Shown here: positions 19,401 to 29,011 of the stretch, piece by piece
Layout of the letters: every line of letters starts with the position of its first letter
Position numbering within the stretch: position 1 is the first letter of the stretch
From: Pseudomonas sp.
Lineage (GTDB): Bacteria > Pseudomonadota > Gammaproteobacteria > Pseudomonadales > Pseudomonadaceae
Direction of reading: 5' to 3'
Assembly (NCBI GenBank): GCA_030699825.1
Contig: JAUYKV010000005.1
Location: forward strand, 1-41,895
DNA: 41,895 nucleotides
Made by a program: the position numbers and the translations under genes
The notes under the pieces: model-generated
What the model saw: the letters and a program-made list of their open reading frames with translations, nothing else
The model's database searches: none
Told to the model about the DNA's origin: nothing

Positions 19401-21330
19401 TGAAGGCATCCTGCAGGGTGTCGTTGAGCTGCTGGATATCCACATCCAGGCCTTCGGCGTAGGTGAAGGCGAAATCGTGGATCCAGAACTCGCGGCCGCT
19501 GCGCTGGTGCAGGCGATAGGGAAACTCACCGAGCACGCGCAGACCGAGATTCTCCAGGATCGGCAAGACGTCCGACAACGGCAGCGGCGTATCGGCGTGG
19601 TACAGCTTGCAGTGCAGTTGCTGGCCGACCTGGGTCAGCGGCTGGTAAAAGCTCATCACCAGCGGGTGCTCGCCGCTCAGGCTAAGCAGGTGTTGCATGT
19701 CGACCACCGCCGAATGCGGGGCGAAGCGCTCACGGTAACCGGCCGGAAAACCACTGGGGAAATCCGCCAGCACATTGGTGCCCTGGGCCTCGCCGAAGCC
19801 TTCCACCATCAGGCTGGTGTAATCGTCCTTCCACGAACGGCAGGCCTGGATCACTTCCTTTTCCAGGCGAACCGGATCGATCTGCACCTTGTTCTTCGGG
19901 TCGACGCGCAGGATGAACTGCACCCGCGCCAGTACCGATTCTGAGAAGAAGGTCCAGAACTCGCAATCGGCGGCCTGCAGGCGCTCCATCAGCAGTTGCT
20001 GGATCTTCTGACGGGTCTCGGTGGAGTAGACGTCGCGCGGCACATAGACCAGGCAGTAGCAGAAGCGGCCATAAGGATCGCGGCGCAAGAACACCCGAAT
20101 CTTGTTGCGCTCCTGGATCTGCACGATGGCCATGGCGGTGTTGAACAAGTCTTCCACCGGGGTCTGGAACAGGTCGTCGCGCGGCAGTACTTCCAGCACC
20201 TGGGCCAGTTCCTTGCCCAGGTGCGCCTTGCTGTCGAAACCGGCACGCTGCTCGATCTCCGCCACCTTGCGGCGGATATAGGGAATGTTCCACACGCTCA
20301 CGGCATACACCGCCGAGGTGTACAAGCCCATGAAGCGGCATTCCTTGACCACCCGGCCCTTGCTGTCCAATTCGCGTACCGAGACGAAGTCCGGGTAGGC
20401 CGGACGGTGCACGCGGCTCGGCACCGCGGCCTTGGCGAAGGACAGCAGCAGCGGTTCGCGCAGGTAGCTGAGCGCCTCCGGGTCGATATGCAGGTCGTCG
20501 CTTTTCAGCCCGCTACGCAGACGCTTGGACAGGCCGAGCAGGGACTGCTCGTCGTAGACGATGGTGCCGCCGTCCGGCGCATCGACCACGCTGAATTCTT
20601 CATAGCCGAGGAAGGTGAAATGGTCATCCAGCATCCAGCGCATGAACACTTTGATTTCTTCCAGCTCGGCGGCCTCGACCCCGAGACCGGCCTGGCCCGA
20701 CTTGCTCTTGTCCAGCCAGGTCAGCAGCTCCTGGGCCTTGGCCTTCATCGGCTGGAAATCGGTGACGCTCAAACGCACTTCGGAGAAGACGTCGTGCAGG
20801 GCCTTTTCCAGAATGCGCAGCTCGCTGGCACTGGCGCAGCGATCGATCTCCAGAAACATCAGCGCTTCCTGCAGCACGTCCTTGCCCTGGGTGCCCTTGG
20901 GCAGGATCTCCAGCAGCTCGCCCTGCTTGTTGCGACGCACGCTGAACACGCTGTTCTGCAGGGTGTGGATGCTGTAACCGCGGCGATTCAGCTCCATGCG
21001 TGCCGAATCGACCAGAAACGGAATGTCGCTGCGCAGAATTTCGATGGCGCTATGGGTGGACTGCCAGCCGTGCTTCTCATAATCGGGATTGAAGGCGCGA
21101 ATTTCAGTCTTGGCATGATCGAAGCGCTGCAACAGGCGCCAGGAAGACAGGGTGCACCCGACCAGATCGGAAAGACGACGCTCGGTCAGTTCTTCAAGCG
21201 CGATGATGCCGAAAAACTGCTCGGCGAACAGCGCGACTTGTGGCAATGCTTGTTCGCTGACGTGCTGCGCCAGAGCCGCTTGCAGTTGATGCTGGAAGTC
21301 GGCTTTGCTGGCCGCCGTAAAGAACGCCAT
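16453..21330 (-). CDS. gdhB: NAD-specific glutamate dehydrogenase, large (180-kDa) type
   Basis: 1625 aa, the size of the Pseudomonas/Streptomyces L-GDH180 class (about 1600). It oxidatively deaminates glutamate to 2-oxoglutarate and ammonia with NAD. The long N-terminal part (to about residue 700) carries ACT-like regulatory regions. The catalytic GDH core follows, with [20 protein letters not shown], the substrate-lysine motif [11 protein letters not shown] and the Rossmann segment around [14 protein letters not shown]. A helical C-terminal domain closes the protein. The ATG has GGAG 10 nt upstream. It is monocistronic with its own terminator, and divergent from the moxR operon. The frame is intact throughout. 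Confidence 0.96.
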   Translation of the reverse strand: [1625 protein letters not shown]

Positions 21331-21785
21331 GTTTAATATGCTCCGGTTGGCTTGAGAATCGATTAGCAGGCTTAGGGCTGTTACGAGTCTTGCGCTTACG
21401 CCACAACGTTAGTCCACATGGCAATTGCTGCGTTCAAAATGCTTGCCCCATGGTTATGGCGCCATCGGCGACTCGCTGGTCACATTTGCCGCATGAGCTT
21501 AACGAGGGAACGCCTTGCAGCGCTTGCCACGCTGCGACATTTTCTTTCAACCCAGATACCCGCCCCGAAAAAATGCAGTCGAAAGCGGATAATCACGACA
21601 ATTGCTACAACCGATGGGTATCGCTGCGCTCATCCTGCAAAAACCCTGAACCTACTGATTGGTCTGCGCCCCGCAATCCAGCCTGTGCTGTCGCGCATAG
21701 CAGGCCCTTCCCCTTATGCATTAAAGTGTCACCCTGCTGTGGCGACCGTAGCCCGACGCGCCAATCCCGCCAGGAATAGCCAACG
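21331..21785. other. gdhB-moxR divergent gap with duplicated moxR 5' segment
   Basis: 455 bp without an intact gene. 21501-21582 resembles 21781-21862 (the start of moxR) at about three quarters identity by eye. Between them is a short interspersed repeat (21613-21643). The duplicate has AGG in place of the start ATG, so it is not translated as such. Confidence 0.6.
21613..21643. repeat. Interspersed short repeat (ATGGGTATCGCTGCGCTC family), copy 3
   Basis: GATGGGTATCGCTGCGCTC followed directly by ATCCTGCAAAAA; the AACGCC part seen in copy 2 is missing. Confidence 0.75.
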
Positions 21786-22745
<960 letters not shown>

Positions 22746-22759
22746 TGCCCAGCGCCCAC

Positions 22760-22816
22760 GCAGCCCGGATGCACTCCGGGAATCAGCGAATAATGCGCCC
22801 GGATCGCCTCCGGGCG
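22760..22816. repeat. REP-like hairpins between moxR and the DUF58 gene
   Basis: Two small dyads: CCCGGAT..ACTCCGGG (22763-22780) and CGCCCGGA-TCGCC-TCCGGGCG (22796-22816). Both are of the CCCGGAT/ATCCGGG kind. They lie inside the operon and may stabilise or attenuate the mRNA. Confidence 0.65.
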
Positions 22817-22831
22817 TCCTGCTGAGCCGAC

Positions 22832-23770
22832 GTGCACAGCCTGCCCAGCCAACCCGGCGTCCGGGTCAATCTCGCCGAACTGATCGAGATGCGTCACCGC
22901 GTGCGCGAGGTGCAGCTGTTTTCCACGCCGGCGCAGCGCAGTCCGCTGATCGGCTTGCACCACTCCAAGCTGCGCGGACGCGGCGTGGATTTCGACCAGG
23001 TGCGGGTGTACCAGGCTGGCGACGACGTGCGCACCATCGATTGGCGGGTCACCGCGCGCACCCAGGAGCCGCACACCAAGCTGTTCCATGAGGAACGCGA
23101 GCGGCCGATCTACCTCCTCGTGGAGCAGAGTCCGCGGCTGTTCTTCGGCTCCGGGCTGATGTTCAAATCGGTGCTCGCCGCCCAGGCCGCCAGCCTGATC
23201 GGCTGGGCCGCCCTGGGTCACAACGACCGCATCGGTGGCCTGGTATTCGGCGGGGAGCAGCACGAAATCAAACCGCGGCGCAGCAAGCAGAGTCTGCTGC
23301 AGCTGCTCAATCGCCTGGCCCGCGCCAATCAGGCGCTGTCCAGCGACGGCCAAGCCAGCCATGACAGTTTCGGCCTGGCCCTGCGCCGCGCCCGCGAAGT
23401 GCTGCGCCCCGGCAGCCTGGCGGTGATCATCTGCGACGAACGCACCCTCGGCGACAGCAGCGAACAACAATTGAACCTGCTGGCCCGGCACACCGACCTG
23501 CTGTTGCTGCCAATCTCCGACCCGCTCGACCATGCCCTGCCGGCCGCCGGCTTGCTGCGCTTTGCCGAGCGCGGCGCGCAACTGGAACTCGACACCCATG
23601 ACGCCAACCTGCGCCAGGCCTATCGCGCCCAGGGCGAGGCGCGTCAAGCGCGCTGGCAACGCCTGGCGCAGAAGCTCGGCGTGCCCTTGCTGGCGCTGAG
23701 CACCCAGCGTGAGATGATCGAACAACTGCGCGACCACCTCAACGCGCAACGTCCCGGTAAACGGCTATGA
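22832..23770 (+). CDS. DUF58 protein of the MoxR/Bat operon
   Basis: 312 aa. The DUF58 core motif is VYQAGDDVRTIDWRVTART (about residues 66-84), preceded by SKLRGRGVDFDQV. The C-terminal half has a VWA-like fold (PIYLLVEQSPRLFFGSG; LAVIICDERTLGD). The start is GTG at 22832; an in-frame stop lies three codons upstream, so no longer form exists. The ribosome site is weak and follows a REP-like hairpin. It is a likely partner of the MoxR ATPase, and its stop overlaps the next ATG (ATGA). Confidence 0.88.
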   Translation: MHSLPSQPGVRVNLAELIEMRHRVREVQLFSTPAQRSPLIGLHHSKLRGRGVDFDQVRVYQAGDDVRTIDWRVTARTQEPHTKLFHEERERPIYLLVEQSPRLFFGSGLMFKSVLAAQAASLIGWAALGHNDRIGGLVFGGEQHEIKPRRSKQSLLQLLNRLARANQALSSDGQASHDSFGLALRRAREVLRPGSLAVIICDERTLGDSSEQQLNLLARHTDLLLLPISDPLDHALPAAGLLRFAERGAQLELDTHDANLRQAYRAQGEARQARWQRLAQKLGVPLLALSTQREMIEQLRDHLNAQRPGKRL

Positions 23771-24261
23771 ACCCGCTGGACCAACTCGAGCCCCTGATCG
23801 CTCCGGCGCCGATCGACTGGTGGCCGCCCGCGCCCGGCTGGTGGCTGCTGGCCGTGCTCGTGCCGCTCATGGCCTGGGGCCTCACGCGCCTGTTGCAACG
23901 TCTCAAGCGCAGGCGCACGGCAAGCGTCAGCGACAACGCCCTCGATCCGCTGCGGCTGGCCGCCCTGGCGGAACTCGAACAACTGGGCAAACCCTACGGC
24001 GGCGCGCCCGCCGGCCCCTGGTTGCAGCAGCTCAATGGCCTGCTCAAACGCCTGTGCCGCCAACACCATCCGCAGAGCCACAGCCACACCCTGAGCAGTC
24101 GCGGCTGGCTGGCGTTTCTCGACAGCCGCTGCCCGGCGGCCGGGCTGACCCGCTGGATGATTCTGGTCGAAGGCGCCTATAAACCGCACTGCACGCTCGA
24201 CGACAAGGCCATCGACGGGCTCAACCAGGCGGTCGCCATCTGGATTCGCAAGCATGTTTGA
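23767..24261 (+). CDS. DUF4381 membrane protein of the Bat operon
   Basis: 164 aa. An N-terminal Pro/Trp-rich segment (IAPAPIDWWPPAPGWW) leads into one membrane helix (about 25-42, LLAVLVPLMAWGL). A basic stretch and a soluble C-terminal domain follow (LKRLCRQHHPQSH, LSSRGWLAFLD). This is the pattern of DUF4381, which occurs between DUF58 and BatA-type VWA genes. It overlaps both neighbours by 4-8 nt. The molecular role is unknown; it is probably an inner-membrane part of the complex. Confidence 0.85.
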   Translation: MNPLDQLEPLIAPAPIDWWPPAPGWWLLAVLVPLMAWGLTRLLQRLKRRRTASVSDNALDPLRLAALAELEQLGKPYGGAPAGPWLQQLNGLLKRLCRQHHPQSHSHTLSSRGWLAFLDSRCPAAGLTRWMILVEGAYKPHCTLDDKAIDGLNQAVAIWIRKHV

Positions 24262-25285
24262 GTTCGCCTGGCCCTGGCTCATCCTGCTCGCACCGCTGCC
24301 CTGGTTGTTGCGCCTGCTGCTGCCAGCGGCGGACAGCGGCGAGGCGGCGCTGAAAGTCAGCTTCCTCGGCGAGCTGGAGGGTTTGGCCGGACGCCGCGCC
24401 CGGGCCAATCTGCCGGCCTGGCGCCAACAGGCGCCTTTCGCCCTGCTCTGGTTGCTGCTGCTCACGACCACCGCCCGCCCGGAGTGGGTCGGCGAGCCGC
24501 TACCGATTCCCGCCAGCGGCCGCGACCTGCTGCTCGCGGTGGATGTGTCCGGTTCCATGGCCTACGCCGACATGCGCTGGCAAGACGAGGAAGTCGACCG
24601 CCTGACCCTGGTCAAACACCTGCTCGGCGACTTCATCGAAGGCCGCCAGGGCGACCGCGTCGGCCTGATCCTGTTCGGCAGCAAGGCCTACCTGCAGGCG
24701 CCCCTGACCTTCGACCGGCGCACCGTGCGCACCTGGCTCGACGAAGCGGTGATCGGCATCGCCGGCAAGAACACCGCCATCGGCGATGCCATTGGCCTGT
24801 CGGTCAAGCGCCTGCGCCAACGTCCGGCGGACAGCCGCGTGCTGGTGCTGGTGACCGATGGCGCCAATACGGGCGGCGAGATCGAGCCGCTGATCGCGGC
24901 GCGCCTGGCCGCCGAGGAAGGGATCAAGATCTACCCGATCGGCATTGGCGCGGATCCGCAACAAGGCGGGATCGCCGGTCTGTTCGGCCTCAATCCGGGG
25001 CTGGATCTGGACGAACCGAGTCTGCGTGCAATAGCCGAGGTGACCGGCGGCGAATACTTCCGCGCCCGCGACAGCCAGGAACTGCGCGCTATCGAGCAAC
25101 AGCTCGACCGCCTCGAACCGGTGGCGCAGCAGCCGACCCTGGCGCGCCCGGCCCAGGCCCTGTATGCCTGGCCACTGAGCGCCGCGCTGCTGCTCAGCGT
25201 GCTGCTGGTGGGCCGCGAACACTGGCCGCAATTGCGCCAACGGCTGCGCCTATTGGCACAACGTCCCTGGCGGAGACAGCCATGA
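24254..25285 (+). CDS. VWA-domain inner-membrane protein, BatA type
   Basis: 343 aa. It has two N-terminal membrane helices (about 4-23, 60-73), a VWA domain at about 90-285 with an intact metal-ion site DVSGS (97-101), then a final helix (WPLSAALLLSVLLV, about 305-322). The intact MIDAS indicates metal-dependent ligand binding, expected in the periplasm. It overlaps the upstream gene by 8 nt and the downstream gene as ATGA. In Bacteroides, Francisella and Leptospira, Bat genes are tied to stress tolerance; the role in Pseudomonas is inferred. Confidence 0.9.
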   Translation: MFEFAWPWLILLAPLPWLLRLLLPAADSGEAALKVSFLGELEGLAGRRARANLPAWRQQAPFALLWLLLLTTTARPEWVGEPLPIPASGRDLLLAVDVSGSMAYADMRWQDEEVDRLTLVKHLLGDFIEGRQGDRVGLILFGSKAYLQAPLTFDRRTVRTWLDEAVIGIAGKNTAIGDAIGLSVKRLRQRPADSRVLVLVTDGANTGGEIEPLIAARLAAEEGIKIYPIGIGADPQQGGIAGLFGLNPGLDLDEPSLRAIAEVTGGEYFRARDSQELRAIEQQLDRLEPVAQQPTLARPAQALYAWPLSAALLLSVLLVGREHWPQLRQRLRLLAQRPWRRQP

Positions 25286-27030
25286 TCGAAGATTGGTTAC
25301 AGGCTGTATGGCCGCACTGGTTGCGCCTGTACTGGCTGCTGGCGGTGCCACTGCTGGCCGGGTTGCTCTGGCAACTCTGGCACCGGGAGAAGCGTGCCGG
25401 TCGCTGGCAACTGCTGCTGCCGCCGGCGTTTCATGCGGCGCTGCTCAGCGGCGGTCGGGGTCACGCCAGTCGCCTGCCCTGGATCGCCCTCGGGCTGGCC
25501 TGGCTGCTGGCGCTGCTGGCCCTGCTCGGCCCCAGCTGGCAACGCCTGGAGCAGAGCAACCTGAAACCCGCCGATCCGTTGGTGGTCCTGCTCGAACTGA
25601 CCCCGCAGATGCTCGCCAGCGACACCCCGCCCAACCGCCTGGCGCTGGCTAAACGCAAGCTGCTCGACCTGCTCCAGGCCCGCCGCGATGCACAGACCGC
25701 CATCGTCGTGTTCGCCGGCAGCGCCCACACCCTGGTGCCGCTATCCGACGACCTGGCGACCAGCCGCAACCTGCTCGAAGCGCTCACGCCCTCAATCATG
25801 CCCGAGCCGGGCCGGCGCGCCGACCTGGCGCTGAATTTGGCCCTGCAACTGCTGGAACAGGGCGGCCAAGGCCAGGGCCGCATCCTCCTGATCGGCAGTG
25901 GCCTCGATCAGCAGGAACGCCTCGGCATCAGCCAGGCCCTCGGCGAGCGCGGCGCACGCCTGCATATGCTCGGCATCGGCAGTGCCGAGGGTGCGCCTAT
26001 CGTTCAGGAAAACGGCTCATTGCTCAAAGACGCCCAGGGCGCGATTCTGATTCCCCGTCTCGACAGCGCCGGCTTAGCCCGCTTCGCCCGGCAGATCGGC
26101 GGGCGTTATCGCCAAGCCAGCCTGGATGACCGCGACCTGGATGACCTGGGCCTGCTCGCCGCGCCCCAGCAACTGCACAGCGACGGCGAACAGACCCGTC
26201 TGCAGACCTGGGCCGACCAGGGCCACTGGCTGCTCCTGCCGCTGTTACTGCTGGCCGCCTGCGCCGGCCGCCGGGGCTGGTTGTTCTGCCTGCCGCTGCT
26301 GATGCTCGGCGTACCGCAGACCAGCTACGCCTTCAGCTTCGACGACCTCTGGTGGCGCGCCGATCAACAGGGCCAGCGTCTGCTCGAGGCGCAGCGCCCC
26401 GGCGAAGCCGCCGCACGCTTCGCCGATCCGCAGTGGCAAGGCCTGGCACTCTACCAGGCCGGCGATTACCCGGCCGCGGCCGAACGCTTCGCCCGCGGCG
26501 ACAACGCGGTCGCCCACTATAATCGCGGCAACGCCCTGGCCCGCAGCAATGAACTGGAGGCCGCCCTGGAGGCCTACAACCAAGCCCTGGAATTGCAGCC
26601 CGAGCTGCTCCCGGCGCAGAAAAACAAGGCCCTGATCGAACAACTGCTGCAGCAAAGCCAACAACAGAACCAGGAGCAAAACCAGGAGCCACAAGCAGAC
26701 AAGGCGCCAACCCCGCCGCAACAACCACAGGCAGGGTCGGCCGAGCCCGATGCCGACAAGCCAGCGCCCGCCGCCGGCCAATCCAGCCCGAGCGACGAGA
26801 AGCAAGCGCCCAGCCAACCCACGCCCGGCGACGGCGACACGCCGACGCCCAGCCAACCGGACGATGATCAGCAGGGCGAAGAACAGATCGCCAGAGCCGC
26901 ACAACCCCTCGATGACGAGCGGCGCCAGGCCCTGGAACAGTGGCTGCGGCAAATTCCCGATGAACCGGGCGAGTTGTTGCGGCGTAAATTCTGGTACGAA
27001 CAGCAACAGCGTCAGGAACTAACTCGATGA
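25282..27030 (+). CDS. VWA + TPR membrane protein (BatB/BatC fusion type)
   Basis: 582 aa. Helices lie near 16-32 and 66-83, a VWA domain at about 97-285, helices around 315-352, then TPR-like repeats (about 370-455: EAAARFADPQWQGLALY, NAVAHYNRGNALA, LEAALEAYNQALELQPE). A Gln/Pro-rich low-complexity stretch (about 455-535) and a charged C-terminus follow. The MIDAS position reads ELTPQ rather than DxSxS, so metal binding is doubtful. The ATG at 25282 overlaps the batA stop; an open frame reaching back to 24484 is an antisense-free shadow inside batA and not part of the gene. Confidence 0.87.
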   Translation: MIEDWLQAVWPHWLRLYWLLAVPLLAGLLWQLWHREKRAGRWQLLLPPAFHAALLSGGRGHASRLPWIALGLAWLLALLALLGPSWQRLEQSNLKPADPLVVLLELTPQMLASDTPPNRLALAKRKLLDLLQARRDAQTAIVVFAGSAHTLVPLSDDLATSRNLLEALTPSIMPEPGRRADLALNLALQLLEQGGQGQGRILLIGSGLDQQERLGISQALGERGARLHMLGIGSAEGAPIVQENGSLLKDAQGAILIPRLDSAGLARFARQIGGRYRQASLDDRDLDDLGLLAAPQQLHSDGEQTRLQTWADQGHWLLLPLLLLAACAGRRGWLFCLPLLMLGVPQTSYAFSFDDLWWRADQQGQRLLEAQRPGEAAARFADPQWQGLALYQAGDYPAAAERFARGDNAVAHYNRGNALARSNELEAALEAYNQALELQPELLPAQKNKALIEQLLQQSQQQNQEQNQEPQADKAPTPPQQPQAGSAEPDADKPAPAAGQSSPSDEKQAPSQPTPGDGDTPTPSQPDDDQQGEEQIARAAQPLDDERRQALEQWLRQIPDEPGELLRRKFWYEQQQRQELTR

Positions 27031-28670
27031 CCCGCCTGCTCTGCACCCTTTTCCTCAGCCTGCTGGCATTCCAGGCCAGCGCGCAAAGCTTCAGCGCGAG
27101 CATCGACCGCGCCCGTCTGAGCGCCAGCGAAACCTTCGAACTGACCCTAGAATCCGACGACGCCACCCAATTCGGCAAACCCGACCTCGGTCCACTCGAC
27201 ACCCTGTTCGAGGTGCTCGGCACCCGCCAGGTCAACCGCCTGACCACGGTCAACGGCGAGTCCCGCGCCATCACCCGCTGGATCGTCACCCTGCAACCGA
27301 AACAGAGCGGCTACGTGGTGGTCCCGCCGCTGACCCTGGGCGACCTGCAGACCCTGCCGATCACCCTGCACGTGGAGGAAGCCAACGGCGACAGCGCGGC
27401 CAGCAAACTGGCACCGGTATTCATCGACGCCAGCCTCGATCAGTCGAGCGTCTACGTCCAGGAACAAAGCGTGCTAACCCTGCGCATCTACCACTCCGTC
27501 TCGCTGTATGACGACAGCAGCCTGAGCCCGCTGGAAATGCCCGACGCACGGATCGAACAACTCGGCAAACCGCGCACCTACGAAAAAGACATCAACGGCA
27601 TCCGCCATGGCGTGATCGAACTGCGCTACGCGATCTTCCCCCAGCGCAGCGGCGAACTGACCATTCCCGCCCAGGCGTTCACCGCCACCCTGGTCGACCG
27701 CTCCAGCCGCAAAGACTTCCAGCCATTCGGCCCGCGCCCCGGCAAGGTCGCCCGGGTAAAGTCGCCGCAAATCCCCCTGACGGTCAAAGCCAAGCCCGCC
27801 GACTACCCGAGCGATGCACCCTGGCTACCGGCCCGCGCGCTGAGCCTGGCGGAAAGCTGGAGCCCGCAACCGGACGACGCCAAAGTCGGCGACTCGCTGA
27901 CGCGCAACCTGATGCTCAAGGCCGACGGACTGTCCAGCGCCCAACTCAATCCCTTGCCCGCCACCGAGGTAGAAGGTCTGCGGCGCTACCCGGACCAACC
28001 GCAACTGGCCAACCAGGTCAGCGACAACGGCGTGATCGGCAGTCGTGAGGAGCGCGAAGCCCTGGTGCCCAATCGCAGCGGACAATTCGAACTGCCGGCG
28101 ATAGAAATCGTCTGGTGGAATACCCACGAAGATCGCCTGGAACGCACCAGCCTGCCGGCCCGCCGCCTCGCAGTCGCGCCCGCCCCCGGACTGGAAGCAG
28201 AGCCGCTAGCCAGCGACACGCCGACCCAGGCCTGGGTCCAGGGCCCGCCGTTGTGGCCCTGGCAACTGAGCAGCGCCATTCTCAGCCTCAGCACCCTGTT
28301 CGGCTTCGGCCTCTGGTGGCATGCCCGCCGCCAACCGGCCATCGCCCGCACCAACCAGACCGGCCCCAGCCCGCGCACCCTGCTCGACGACCTCAAACGC
28401 GCCTGCCTGGCCAACGACTCGCAAGCCACCCGCCACGCCCTCGACGCCTGGGCCCGCCAGCAACCGGAAACCCTCGCCGAAATGGCCGCCCGCTTCGTGC
28501 CCCTGTCCGACGCCCTCGACGGCCTGAATGGCGCGCTCTACAGCGAAATAGGCCAGCACTGGCAAGGCGAAGACCTCTGGCTCGCCATCCGCACCCTGCC
28601 CAACAACGCAGCCGGCGGCAACCCCAGCACCCAGGAAACCAGCCCACTGCCGCCGCTCTACCCGCGCTAA
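27027..28670 (+). CDS. BatD-like protein
   Basis: 547 aa. It has a signal peptide (LLCTLFLSLLAFQASAQS, cut after ASA), a large beta-rich periplasmic part (SFSASIDRARLSASETFEL; repeated TIPAQAFTATLVDRSSR-like blocks), one helix around 412-432 (WPWQLSSAILSLSTLFGFG) and a cytoplasmic tail of about 110 residues. This matches BatD (oxygen-tolerance) proteins. It is the last gene of the operon and overlaps the previous stop by 4 nt. Confidence 0.87.
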   Translation: MTRLLCTLFLSLLAFQASAQSFSASIDRARLSASETFELTLESDDATQFGKPDLGPLDTLFEVLGTRQVNRLTTVNGESRAITRWIVTLQPKQSGYVVVPPLTLGDLQTLPITLHVEEANGDSAASKLAPVFIDASLDQSSVYVQEQSVLTLRIYHSVSLYDDSSLSPLEMPDARIEQLGKPRTYEKDINGIRHGVIELRYAIFPQRSGELTIPAQAFTATLVDRSSRKDFQPFGPRPGKVARVKSPQIPLTVKAKPADYPSDAPWLPARALSLAESWSPQPDDAKVGDSLTRNLMLKADGLSSAQLNPLPATEVEGLRRYPDQPQLANQVSDNGVIGSREEREALVPNRSGQFELPAIEIVWWNTHEDRLERTSLPARRLAVAPAPGLEAEPLASDTPTQAWVQGPPLWPWQLSSAILSLSTLFGFGLWWHARRQPAIARTNQTGPSPRTLLDDLKRACLANDSQATRHALDAWARQQPETLAEMAARFVPLSDALDGLNGALYSEIGQHWQGEDLWLAIRTLPNNAAGGNPSTQETSPLPPLYPR

Positions 28671-28813
28671 GCAGCGCCGCCGGCACGCCACTTGCGACAT
28701 CCCCCCCTTAATGCACCACCCCATAGGGCGTACTCGCGCAGCAGTACGCCAGTTGCGACCTGAACGCCGAAAGCAAAAGAACCCTGCAAGATGGCTCTCT
28801 CAGGGGGCTTGCA

Positions 28814-28843
28814 AAAGTGGCGGTGAAGGTGGAATTCGAACCC
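28814..28843 (-). repeat. Partial tRNA-Ser 3' end, candidate att site (distal)
   Basis: 30 bp match the 3' end of the tRNA-Ser gene and its flank (30524-30553) with two mismatches; the first 19 bp, AAAGTGGCGGTGAAGGTGG, are identical. It includes the acceptor-stem/CCA part and T-arm but no rest of a tRNA. It is typical of the displaced tRNA end left by a tRNA-targeting integrative element. Confidence 0.75.
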
Positions 28844-28936
28844 TGTATTTTTTGCTTTCGATTCGTCGAAAACCGTTGCAATACGGGGGCTTCCGCCCTC
28901 CCCTAAGTGTCGATTCGGCGCAATCTGGCGCAGTGG

Positions 28937-28956
28937 TTTCGACACTTTATCGACAC
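28937..28956. repeat. Direct repeat TTTCGACAC-N5-CGACAC, left copy
   Basis: 18 of 20 positions match 30441-30460. Both copies lie just inside the tRNA-derived repeats and could be integrase arm-binding sites. Confidence 0.5.
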
Positions 28957-29011
28957 GGTCATTAGCGGTAGGATGTAGCCTCTTTGCCAATTTTTGCCAA
29001 AGGCGAACTCC

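Larger units (their letters stand above)
28671..29011. other. Left end of the tRNA-Ser-flanked island, no gene
   Basis: It contains the tRNA 3'-end copy (28814-28843) and a double CGACAC motif (28937-28956) that is repeated near the other end of the island. No ORF is supported. Confidence 0.6.

Noticed and set aside
16474..19944. 1156-aa open frame on the + strand
   Set aside because: Antisense shadow of gdhB in high-GC DNA: low-complexity His/Gln/Val-rich translation, no domain, no ribosome site.
24484..25281. N-terminal extension of the VWA/TPR gene to 848 aa
   Set aside because: This part is an out-of-frame Arg-rich reading inside batA. The ATG at 25282 overlaps the batA stop and gives a normal N-terminal membrane helix.
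28671..28990. A second complete tRNA-Ser gene on the minus strand
   Set aside because: Only the acceptor/T-arm end matches; anticodon arm, D-arm and 5' acceptor strand are missing.
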